From NCBI GenBank assembly GCA_029288115.1, contig JARFPV010000317.1:1-5573 (forward strand): a stretch of 5,573 nucleotides of DNA, written 5' to 3'. The first letter of the stretch is position 1. Every line of letters begins with the position of its first letter. This document shows positions 1-5,573 of this stretch, in pieces. The notes beneath the pieces were generated by a model, which saw only the letters and a program-made list of their open reading frames with translations, was not told the origin of the DNA and searched no databases. The position numbers were made by a program, and so were the translations under genes. Source of the DNA: Akkermansiaceae bacterium. Its GTDB lineage: Bacteria > Verrucomicrobiota > Verrucomicrobiia > Verrucomicrobiales > Akkermansiaceae.

Positions 1-316
1 GTACAAACGAGCTGGCGAGCGCGGCTACTCCTAACAAAACGAGCGGCATCACCACGAGCCATGGCACGGAGGAGTTGGGCGGCACGAATGGTCGGGCGAT
101 CGCCAGTCCAATCAGTGCGAGAAGCAGGCAGCGGGTCGCCATGAGTAGCAGATCTTCCCACTCCATCTTGCGGCGGCGCATCGCTACCGTATCGAAGAGG
201 AAACGCATCGCACCCCAGTCCATCGGCTTGGCTGCCTGGCGGCGGATCAGATGCAGAATGATTGGGATAAGCACCCCGAGCAGACCGACCAGTAATATGG
301 AATTAAGAAAAAGCAT
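1..316 (-). CDS. BatA-like membrane protein, N-terminal part (cut by window edge)
   Basis: The first 105 residues of a protein whose remainder lies beyond the left edge. It begins MLFLNSILLVGLLGVLIPII, a hydrophobic segment (about residues 2-24). A basic linker follows with the stretch KPMDWGAMRFL (30-40) and an RRRK cluster (48-50), then a second membrane segment (about 55-74) ending in ARPF, and a third hydrophobic stretch from about 86. The pattern 'hydrophobic N-terminus, IIxHLIRR, WGAMRFL, RRRKxEWEDLLL, LAxARP' is that of the BatA/aerotolerance-regulator N-terminal double-transmembrane domain (TIGR02226 type). Such proteins usually carry a periplasmic vWA or other domain after it, which cannot be judged here. 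The gene starts 13 bases after the DUF58 stop codon, matching the usual MoxR-DUF58-BatA order. I read the ATG at 316-314; no Shine-Dalgarno sequence precedes it. The frame is open to position 1. Confidence 0.85.
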   Translation of the reverse strand, partial: MLFLNSILLVGLLGVLIPIILHLIRRQAAKPMDWGAMRFLFDTVAMRRRKMEWEDLLLMATRCLLLALIGLAIARPFVPPNSSVPWLVVMPLVLLGVAALASSFV

Positions 317-329
317 CGCTTATGAAGCA

Positions 330-1271
330 CTACCGACGGGCATGCATTCTCCTTCCCAGGTATCGGATGAGGGTGTCTCGAAGTGGGGTCTTCGTAGTGA
401 CCGGTACGTAGTCGGCTCGCAAGTTTCCGGCAGCGACTTCCATCGATTTAACGAACCCACGAAGCCGATCCAGATAGGCTGCCCGGACCGCTTGAGGGTC
501 GATTTTCAGCATCGGTTCGACTTTTTCCAAGTCCCGGAACCGTTGGAAGTCCTTGAATGGGAATGTCAGTTCCTCCTCTGCAAGGACGTGGAAGAGCACG
601 AGTTCGTGTTGTCTGAAATCGAAGTGGTGCAGTGCTTCGATCATCTTTTTTGGATCGTCGAAGAAGTCACTGATGATGACCACCAGACCGCGTCGCGGAA
701 TTTGCTCCGCGACTTCGTGCAGCACGGTGGAGACGTCAGTGTCGGTTCCTGTGTCTGTCTCCCAGAGTGTGTCGAGGATGCGGCGCACCTGGCTGGGGCG
801 GCTTGCAGCGCGAAGTCGGGTGCGCACTTCGGTGTCGAAAGTCACCAGCCCCGCGCTGTCACCTTGCTTGATGTATAAGTAGGAGAGGGCGGCAGCAAGG
901 TGACGGGCGTAGTCGAATTTTGACCGCTCCACACCGTCGATTTTGGCCGCCTGATCGCCCTGGTATTGCATCGAGCCCGAGGCATCGACGGCGAATGTCA
1001 CCCGCAGGTTGGTTTCCTCGATGTACTGCTTGATGACGTTGCGGTCATTTTTCGCCATCACGCGCCAGTCGAGATTGCGCGGGTCGTCTCCGGGGGAGTA
1101 TTCCCGGTGCTCGGCGAACTCGACGGAGAATCCCTTGTCAGGTGAGCTGTGCTTTCCTGTTAGGGTTCCCTGCATGCGTTTGCGTGCCAGCCACTCCATG
1201 CGGCGTAGCACACCCATCGTCTCCTCGGGGAGGAGTGTCATGCTATCGGGCAGGTGAAGGGAATCCGACAT
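330..1271 (-). CDS. DUF58 domain protein with von Willebrand A-type MIDAS fold
   Basis: A complete 313-residue protein. The DUF58 core is plain: G39-K-H-S-S, then EFAEHREYSPGDDPRNLDWR at 51-70, the most conserved stretch of the family (Y-x-PGDD-x-R-x-x-DWR). A vWA-like fold follows. The metal-ion-dependent adhesion site begins with D96-A-S98-G-S100, has candidate threonines in the TDTGTDTD region (172-179), and ends with S201-D202 in VVIISDFFDD. There is no signal peptide or membrane span, so it should be cytoplasmic, possibly at the membrane through its BatA-like neighbour. Family members are encoded beside MoxR ATPases and are thought to act with them in assembling or maturing envelope or metal-containing proteins; the specific client is unknown. 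It begins 30 bases after the MoxR stop. The region before its ATG is pyrimidine-rich (TTTCCCTC) instead of carrying a Shine-Dalgarno sequence. Length is normal for the family. Family call is very safe; biological role is inference. Confidence 0.95.
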   Translation of the reverse strand: MSDSLHLPDSMTLLPEETMGVLRRMEWLARKRMQGTLTGKHSSPDKGFSVEFAEHREYSPGDDPRNLDWRVMAKNDRNVIKQYIEETNLRVTFAVDASGSMQYQGDQAAKIDGVERSKFDYARHLAAALSYLYIKQGDSAGLVTFDTEVRTRLRAASRPSQVRRILDTLWETDTGTDTDVSTVLHEVAEQIPRRGLVVIISDFFDDPKKMIEALHHFDFRQHELVLFHVLAEEELTFPFKDFQRFRDLEKVEPMLKIDPQAVRAAYLDRLRGFVKSMEVAAGNLRADYVPVTTKTPLRDTLIRYLGRRMHARR

Positions 1272-1301
1272 GAGGGAAATAGGAAAAAACTGATCGGTTT
1301 C

Positions 1302-2339
1302 CTAGATTTCGAGATCTTCCTTCGGTGCTAGTTCCTTGAGCAGCATCCTGATGATTTCATCACTGGTGATGCCTGCGGCCTCTGCGTTGAACGTTGTCAG
1401 GATACGGTGCCGAAGCACGGGGAGTGCCACGGCGGCGACGTCACCGGTGGTGGCGTGGAATCTGCCGCGAAGGACTGCGTAGGATTTTGCCGCAGCGATC
1501 AGACTGATTCCTGCGCGGGGGCCTGCACCCCAGCCGACCATCTCCTTGACGAAGCTGGGAGCGTCATCACTGTTGGGTCGGGTAGCTCTGGCCAGCTTGG
1601 CGGCGAAATCAATGACGTGGTCGCCGACGGGAACCCGGCGCACCATATCTTGGAGGGCAATGATTTCCTCGGCGCTCATCAGGGGTTCCACTTTGGCGTC
1701 GCTTGGGCTGGTGACGCGGCGGATGATCTCACGTTCCTCGTCCTCGGTCGGATAATCAACGACGATGTTGAAGAGGAACCGGTCGAGCTGTGCTTCGGGA
1801 AGCGGGTAGGTGCCTTCCTGTTCGATCGGGTTTTGTGTGGCGAGCACAAAGAACGGCTCGGGCAACGGGAAGGTTTTTTCACCGACGGTGACGTGGTGCT
1901 CCTGCATGGCCTCTAGGAGAGATGCCTGGGTTTTTGGTGGTGTCCGGTTGATCTCATCGGCGAGGACCATGTTGGCGAAGATGGGGCCGTGGACAAATCT
2001 GAAGTCGCGCCTGCCTGTTGCCTGATCCACCTCGAGCACATCGGTTCCTGTGATGTCGGACGGCATCAGGTCGGGAGTGAATTGGATACGTTTAAAGCTC
2101 AGGTGCAGTGCTTCACTGAGGGTGGAAACTAACAAAGTTTTCGCGAGTCCCGGGACGCCGACGAGTAGGGCGTGGCCTCGGCAGGATATGGCCATGAGGA
2201 CTTGTTCGACGACTTCGCTCTGGCCAACGATGACTTGCGAGAGTTCTTCCTTCATCCGCTCATACACGGCGTGGAGTTTTTCAACAGCTTCCTTATCGCT
2301 GTGGTCGGTCGATGATGTGGGGGGTGTTTCGGTTTCCAT
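1302..2339 (-). CDS. MoxR family AAA+ ATPase
   Basis: A complete 345-residue ATPase, typical in length for MoxR proteins. Visible motifs in order: Walker A G61-VPGLAKT68 (the MoxR form, with Lys67 and Thr68 at the nucleotide phosphates); the conserved FTPDLMPSDITG stretch (87-98); Walker B MVLADEINR (124-132, with Asp128 and Glu129); sensor 1 in ATQNP (Asn170); EGTYPLPEAQLDRF (175-188), with Arg187 the likely arginine finger; and the sensor 2 region GPRAG (273-277, Arg275). The C-terminal lid domain runs to the end. The first 25 residues are Ser/Thr/Glu-rich and look disordered. The protein is cytoplasmic and would use ATP hydrolysis to remodel a partner. The DUF58/vWA protein encoded 30 bases downstream is the expected partner. 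It follows the hydroxylase gene by 54 bases. The chosen ATG (2339-2337) has GATCCC directly before it and no Shine-Dalgarno sequence, but all conserved motifs lie well downstream, so the family call does not depend on the start. Confidence 0.96.
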   Translation of the reverse strand: METETPPTSSTDHSDKEAVEKLHAVYERMKEELSQVIVGQSEVVEQVLMAISCRGHALLVGVPGLAKTLLVSTLSEALHLSFKRIQFTPDLMPSDITGTDVLEVDQATGRRDFRFVHGPIFANMVLADEINRTPPKTQASLLEAMQEHHVTVGEKTFPLPEPFFVLATQNPIEQEGTYPLPEAQLDRFLFNIVVDYPTEDEEREIIRRVTSPSDAKVEPLMSAEEIIALQDMVRRVPVGDHVIDFAAKLARATRPNSDDAPSFVKEMVGWGAGPRAGISLIAAAKSYAVLRGRFHATTGDVAAVALPVLRHRILTTFNAEAAGITSDEIIRMLLKELAPKEDLEI

Positions 2340-2393
2340 GGGATCGATGTGTTTTTAAGATGCGTAACAAGATCAATACCCCGCTTGCCGACA

Positions 2394-3197
2394 CTATTCT
2401 TTCAGTAATTTTTTCCCCCATTTTTTGGGTAGCATGGGGTAGAGGAGTTGCCCCCAGTAGGTTCTGGGAATGGGTTCGTGGATGCCGAAGGATTCGGGTT
2501 CGTGATCTGGGCATCGGTAGGTGCCGAAGATGATGTCCATGAGTGGGGAGATGTTGGCGTAGTTTCCTGCATCGCGTGCGCGGTCGTGGTGCCAGTGGTG
2601 GAGTTCGGGTGCTCCGATGAACCAGCGCAGTGGGCCGATGGGGAGTCGGACATTGGAGTGGATGAAGATCGCCCATATGCCGCGGAAGGCGATCAGGCCA
2701 GCGATGGTTTGTGAGGGGAAATCGAGGATGAAGATCGGGAGGTTGATCAATCCAATGGTGTAGATGCTGTCGATGGGGTGCTCGCGGTGAGCGGCTAGCC
2801 AGTCGAGGTGTTCGGCGCTGTGGTGTACGGCGTGGAACCGCCACAGGAATGGGATCTTGTGTTGCAGTCGGTGGCCCCAGTAGACAAAGAGGTCGCTGAG
2901 AAGGACGACTTCGATTGCTTGTGCCCACCATGGTTGTGAGCGAACTGCGGCGCGGAAATGTTCCGGGATCCAGGATTGTAGCCAGCTGCCCCAGTCATTG
3001 AGCAGGTAGAGGACGAGGGCGCTGAAGAGGAGGTATTGGCCGAGGAAGAAGAACAGGTCTTGCCACCATTCGGGGCGGAAGAATTTTTGTCCTTGTTTAG
3101 CGGGGAAGACAATTTCCAGTGGTCGGAATACGAGGCAGAGTCCGATGAAGGCGGCCCCGATTGACAGGGCGTAGGAGCTGACAGCGTCCAGAGTCAT
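2394..3197 (-). CDS. Sterol desaturase / fatty acid hydroxylase family membrane enzyme
   Basis: A complete 267-residue integral membrane protein of the fatty acid hydroxylase superfamily (PF04116 type), whose members use a histidine-bound di-iron centre to hydroxylate or desaturate lipids. The expected histidine boxes are all present: H109-RLQ-H113, H122-AV-H125-H126, and H200-H-W-H203-H204, with additional conserved histidines at H137, H140 and H180. Hydrophobic segments lie near residues 9-31, 48-66, 93-108 and 148-178. Signature stretches include YWGHRLQHKIPFLWRFHAVH (106-125) and NISPLMDIIFGTY (215-227). The substrate cannot be told from the sequence: bacterial relatives act on sterols, carotenoids, ether lipids or fatty acids, and 'sterol desaturase' is only the family name. 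It begins 9 bases after the stop of the small anchored protein gene and is followed by moxR, so it is probably cotranscribed with both. The ATG is preceded by CCCTTTCCC and no Shine-Dalgarno sequence. Confidence 0.93.
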   Translation of the reverse strand: MTLDAVSSYALSIGAAFIGLCLVFRPLEIVFPAKQGQKFFRPEWWQDLFFFLGQYLLFSALVLYLLNDWGSWLQSWIPEHFRAAVRSQPWWAQAIEVVLLSDLFVYWGHRLQHKIPFLWRFHAVHHSAEHLDWLAAHREHPIDSIYTIGLINLPIFILDFPSQTIAGLIAFRGIWAIFIHSNVRLPIGPLRWFIGAPELHHWHHDRARDAGNYANISPLMDIIFGTYRCPDHEPESFGIHEPIPRTYWGQLLYPMLPKKWGKKLLKE

Positions 3198-3206
3198 GGG
3201 AAAGGG

Positions 3207-3596
3207 CTATTTTTTATCCTCTTTATCTTTTTTCTGAAAAAGTGGCATAGTGATGGACTTTGAGCTGGGTAAAATTGGTTTGGATTTGGAGCCGGGTAAT
3301 AGTGGTTGTTGATTGGGTTTTTCCTCATCCTCCTCTTCGGGATTGGGGTCTTCTGGAGTGGTGGGGAAGAGGTCTTTCAGATCGACGTCGATGGCGCCGG
3401 CTGATTTTGGGCCGATGTGGATGGCTTGTGCGTCATCTTTTTCGACAGGATCGTCCTTGGTGGATGTTTCCTGCTTTTCAGGGGTTGGTTTTTGTTTGGG
3501 TTCTTGGATATTTTTGGTGAGTTGCCAGGTCATCAGGCTGGCTAGTCCGAGTGAAAACATGAGGACGAGGATTTTGATTGATGGGTGGATGGTCAT
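3207..3596 (-). CDS. Small membrane-anchored acidic, proline-rich protein of unknown function
   Basis: I do not recognise this protein. From the chosen ATG (3596-3594) it has 129 residues. It starts MTIHPSIKILVLMFSLGLAS, one hydrophobic span (about residues 7-26) after a short, weakly basic N-terminus. This is a likely signal anchor or uncleaved signal, since no good cleavage site or lipobox is visible. The rest is low-complexity: a Lys/Pro/Glu/Thr linker, then IHIGPKSAGAIDVDLKDLFP, then an acidic PEDPNPEEEDEEKP stretch, a near-repeat LPGSKSKP / LPSSKSIT, and a charged tail KKDKEDKK. It would sit in the membrane with a flexible, probably periplasmic tail. An in-frame ATG at 3644-3642 would add 16 residues (145 in total). 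Neither start has a Shine-Dalgarno sequence. I prefer the shorter form because it places the hydrophobic span near the N-terminus. The stop lies 9 bases before the hydroxylase gene, so the two are likely translated from one message. Gene reality is supported by frame, spacing and the coherent anchor; function is unknown. Confidence 0.75.
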   Translation of the reverse strand: MTIHPSIKILVLMFSLGLASLMTWQLTKNIQEPKQKPTPEKQETSTKDDPVEKDDAQAIHIGPKSAGAIDVDLKDLFPTTPEDPNPEEEDEEKPNQQPLLPGSKSKPILPSSKSITMPLFQKKDKEDKK

Positions 3597-3768
3597 GGTG
3601 GGGGGGTAGGGTTGGTGACGGTTTTTTCCGTTAGGGTAAACCATGCCTAATGCGGATTCATGTGCAAGAAAATACGGTGATGGCGATTGCCGGGTGCCGA
3701 CTGAAACAGGGTGTGAGTTGGTTGCAGGGTGGTGGTAAGTTCTCCTGTGAAGTTGTCTTGTTGGTGGG
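3597..3768. other. Intergenic spacer between the two gene blocks
   Basis: About 170 bases separate the stop of the signal-peptide protein from the preferred start of the small anchored protein; if the longer start at 3644 is used, 124 bases remain. This is the widest gap in the window and the natural place for a promoter of the five-gene block. On the minus strand I see TTGCAC (3654-3659) as a possible -35-like word, but no matching -10 at proper spacing. I see no stem-loop followed by a T run that would end the upstream block. A purine-rich AGGAGA occurs on the minus strand near 3740-3745 without a start codon at working distance. No RNA gene or repeat was recognised. Confidence 0.5.
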
Positions 3769-4473
3769 TTACTCGATTTTAGGGAGGCGCCAGGGAGGGG
3801 TTTCTTGGAAACAATCGACCACAGTTTTTTTTGAGAGTGGGTGTATATAGGCGATGGCGAGGCCTCTGAGTTTTTTGCTCGTTTTCCAGACCGTGCTACT
3901 GACGATGAGCCACTTGCCTTCGGTATTTTTCACATAGGTTCTTATGGTTGCCTGATTCAAGGCGTTGATTTTTTTGGGGATTGGGATTTTTGTCTGTTTC
4001 AGCGGCTTGATTTCCTTGCGATGCTCGCCAATGGTCATGCGGAGGTCTGTATTCGATAAATTGTAGATGAGAGTGGAGCCCATCGGGAAATTTTTCTCTC
4101 CTTCGTCAATGATGGTGAGGCGATAGGGTTTTTTGGGATTAGTGGTTGGAATGAAAATGGCAAGCTGTCGTTTGCCGGGTCCGATCGTCTTGGTGGCAAA
4201 TATCCGGTATCCATCCGGATGTTTTTTTGAGACTTTAACGGGTAGGGCCACTTTTAAAGAATTGCCAGAGACGGTCAGGGGTACAGGATCTGAATAGGCC
4301 GATGTATAGAGGCGAGTTTTGGAGTAGGTTGTTTTTTTGGTTGAGCCTGTGGCCGGAAAGATTTCCTTCACGTCATGAGCGTGTCTGAAACAGAGAGTAC
4401 GCAGTGAGATTTTCGTGTTTTGCGCGGAAAGGGTGAGGGAAAACAGGAATAGGCAGAGAAGAATTCGGGTCAT
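3769..4473 (-). CDS. Exported lysine-rich protein of unknown function, downstream of the cassette A-like gene
   Basis: A complete 234-residue protein that I cannot assign to a named family. It opens with a clear Sec signal peptide, MTRILLCLFLFSLTLSA, with probable cleavage after LSA (residue 17), so the mature protein starts QNTKIS and should be periplasmic or exported. There is no lipobox at the cleavage point. The mature part is strongly basic, with many Lys-Lys pairs, and looks beta-rich: alternating hydrophobic stretches such as LTVSGNSLKVALPV (66-79), KRQLAIFIP (101-109), GSTLIYNLSNTDLRMTIGE (132-150) and IRTYVKNTEGKWLIVSS (177-193). Residues 30-31 and 85 are among the few His-containing spots, and no catalytic motif stands out. 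It begins 26 bases after the cassette A-like gene and probably belongs to that operon, suggesting a part in the same pilus-like or surface system; this is inference from position. The gene contains several A7-A8 runs on its coding strand. The ATG has no evident Shine-Dalgarno sequence. Confidence 0.88.
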   Translation of the reverse strand: MTRILLCLFLFSLTLSAQNTKISLRTLCFRHAHDVKEIFPATGSTKKTTYSKTRLYTSAYSDPVPLTVSGNSLKVALPVKVSKKHPDGYRIFATKTIGPGKRQLAIFIPTTNPKKPYRLTIIDEGEKNFPMGSTLIYNLSNTDLRMTIGEHRKEIKPLKQTKIPIPKKINALNQATIRTYVKNTEGKWLIVSSTVWKTSKKLRGLAIAYIHPLSKKTVVDCFQETPPWRLPKIE

Positions 4474-4499
4474 GATTACTCAGCGGGGTAGTTTTAATC

Positions 4500-5573
4500 C
4501 TAAATGTCTTCTGGCCGAATCCAGCGGAAGGCAATGATTTTAAAGCGGCGGCCGAAAATTTCGTTGACTTGTTTTAGGGATGTCATAGCTGGATCTGTGT
4601 TGGCAGGATTCTGAGGATCTATGTAGTCGGGTATTCGCTGAACGATGGCTTCGCACGTGGCTTTGGCGAGGATGTTGCCGTTGGCATCGCGTGATTCTCC
4701 ATGGGCCCGGATGCGGAAGGTATCGGATCGGACGGTAAGGGAGGATCCAATTGCTGAGAGGACGTCGGCTTGGCTGAGGAAGGATGAGGAAGCTTCCTCG
4801 GTATCTCCAATGGCGGCGACAGGATTGGGGTAAGCAAACTTTTCTGCCTCAGGATTCCCTATTAACCGCGCATCCTGATTATTGGATTTTATGTTGATCC
4901 CTGCTGTGCGAATGGCTCTTTCGATGACCCCGGCGTATCCTGTTTCTGCGGCATTTCCTCGTGGGTTGCGATTGATGAATTCCGAGAGGGATAGGAAAGG
5001 GCCTTCTTTTCTAACTTCATCAACGATTGCTATGGCAAGGGCTTCGATTTCATTTTCATTGAGTTCTCTGTGTCCACTCCACCGTTCTTGTGCGCTGGCT
5101 GTTGCGGGGTCTGGGATTGATCCAATTGGGCTGTCATAGATCCTTGGGAAAGCGGGGTTTTCTGAGGTCGTTTTGGTGTTGATTTGCGTGGTTGGGTTCC
5201 ACAGTGGGATTGATTTTTTGCGTAACGATGAAAGCAGGCTGATCCATGCCTCGATCGAGGTGGAGTTCACATTGAAGCTACCTTTTTGGAGTTGGTAGGC
5301 GGCAGTTGCCGTCCAGCCTTGGTCGCTCTGGAGGTGTTGTGTTGCGGTGCTGGCGGTGGTTCCCTTGGGTAAGTGTGCGATTTCGCGTGGTAGTAGCGGG
5401 AGCTTGGAAGTGTTGAGAAACTTCTGGATGCCGGTATCGGTGCGTAGACCTGAGAAGTAGTATCGGTCCCAAAGTGTGTTGTTTGATAGCCATGCGTGGT
5501 CAGGGGTTGCGTATCCAAGGTGGCTTCCGTGGTCGATCACTTGGCTTGCTGGTAACAGTGGATGGGCCAGGGA
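4500..5573 (-). CDS. Verru_Chthon cassette protein A-like pilus-associated protein, C-terminal part (cut by window edge)
   Basis: The last 357 residues of a larger protein; the frame stays open to the right edge, so the GTG at 5540-5538 is an internal valine and not a start. Residue numbers here count from the window edge. Visible signatures: WDRYYFSGL (35-43), GSFNVNSTSIEAWISLLSSL (98-117), a helical stretch ending in GPFLSLSEFINRNP (191-204) that resembles the GspK/minor-pseudopilin motif 'VDxxxxxGPFxSLxEF', SSLTVRSDTFRIRAHGESRD (277-296), EAIVQRIPDY, and the terminal GRRFKIIAFRWIRPEDI. From memory, these match the C-terminal part of 'Verru_Chthon cassette protein A' (TIGR02600), a large protein with a pilin/PilX-like N-terminus found in multicopy gene cassettes of Verrucomicrobiota. 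The N-terminus and pilin-like partner genes should lie to the right of this window. Likely location is the envelope, as a pilus- or secretion-linked component; its molecular role is not established. The 234-residue exported protein follows it by 26 bases. Confidence 0.82.
   Translation of the reverse strand, partial: SLAHPLLPASQVIDHGSHLGYATPDHAWLSNNTLWDRYYFSGLRTDTGIQKFLNTSKLPLLPREIAHLPKGTTASTATQHLQSDQGWTATAAYQLQKGSFNVNSTSIEAWISLLSSLRKKSIPLWNPTTQINTKTTSENPAFPRIYDSPIGSIPDPATASAQERWSGHRELNENEIEALAIAIVDEVRKEGPFLSLSEFINRNPRGNAAETGYAGVIERAIRTAGINIKSNNQDARLIGNPEAEKFAYPNPVAAIGDTEEASSSFLSQADVLSAIGSSLTVRSDTFRIRAHGESRDANGNILAKATCEAIVQRIPDYIDPQNPANTDPAMTSLKQVNEIFGRRFKIIAFRWIRPEDI

Noticed and set aside
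75..878. A 267-codon open frame on the plus strand
   Set aside because: It lies antisense to the BatA-like and DUF58 genes, both of which carry clear family motifs. Its translation is low in recognisable structure and matches no family that I know.
1285..1301. Near-palindrome with a T run (AAACCGATCAGTTTTTT on the coding strand) between moxR and the DUF58 gene
   Set aside because: The stem is AT-rich and short with a mismatch, too weak for a terminator. The flanking genes are expected to be cotranscribed.
1407..1916. A 169-codon open frame on the plus strand inside moxR
   Set aside because: It is antisense to the ATPase motifs and is explained by the codon bias of moxR.
2340..2393. Possible promoter in the 54-base gap before moxR (TTGATC ... 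TTAAAA)
   Set aside because: The two words are only 12 bases apart, which does not fit a sigma-70 type promoter, and no better pair was found.
2293..2931. A 212-codon open frame on the minus strand, out of frame with the hydroxylase
   Set aside because: It overlaps the hydroxylase gene, whose histidine boxes are intact in the other frame, and the moxR start. Its product is an Arg/Pro/His-rich shadow translation.
3650..3850. A 66-codon open frame on the plus strand across the spacer
   Set aside because: No ribosome binding site or recognisable features, it runs antisense into the end of the exported protein gene, and its composition is unlike a real protein.
5538..5540. GTG as the start of the right-edge gene
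   Set aside because: The frame continues upstream without a stop to the window edge (reading ...LAHPLLPASQ before it) and the family is much longer, so this GTG is an internal valine codon.

Overview
All seven genes in this window read on the minus strand, so transcription runs from high to low coordinates. Base composition is mid-GC and gaps between genes are short. The clearest taxonomic clue is the gene at the right edge. Its C-terminal portion has the sequence signature I associate with 'Verru_Chthon cassette protein A', a large pilus-associated protein family of the phylum Verrucomicrobiota. The MoxR / DUF58 / BatA-type trio at the left is widespread but common in Planctomycetota and Verrucomicrobiota. 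I therefore infer a verrucomicrobial chromosome; no plasmid, phage or insertion-sequence hallmark is visible.

Right block (about 3769-5573): the C-terminal 357 residues of the cassette A-like protein, cut off by the window edge, are followed 26 bases later by a small, lysine-rich protein with a signal peptide (234 aa). Together they look like the distal end of a pseudopilin/type IV pilus-like cassette. Any pilin-like B, C and D partners would lie beyond the right edge.

Middle (3597-3768): about 170 bases without a convincing gene, and without a promoter or terminator that I can defend. It separates the two transcription blocks.

Left block (1-3596): five closely spaced genes. In order of transcription they are a small membrane-anchored acidic/proline-rich protein, a sterol desaturase/fatty acid hydroxylase family membrane di-iron enzyme, a MoxR AAA+ ATPase, a DUF58 protein with a von Willebrand A-type MIDAS site, and the N-terminus of a BatA-like membrane protein cut off at the left edge. 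Gaps are 9, 54, 30 and 13 bases, consistent with an operon. The last three form the well-known MoxR-vWA module, in which a AAA+ ATPase is thought to act on or with a vWA protein at the membrane. The linked hydroxylase and anchored small protein are less usual companions.

An unusual feature is that none of the six visible start codons has a clear Shine-Dalgarno sequence. Four are preceded directly by a C-rich stretch instead. I found no RNA genes, CRISPR arrays, mobile elements or clear terminators. The window looks like a mostly ordinary chromosomal region; the best leads are the two unrecognised small exported or anchored proteins and the composition of the five-gene cluster.
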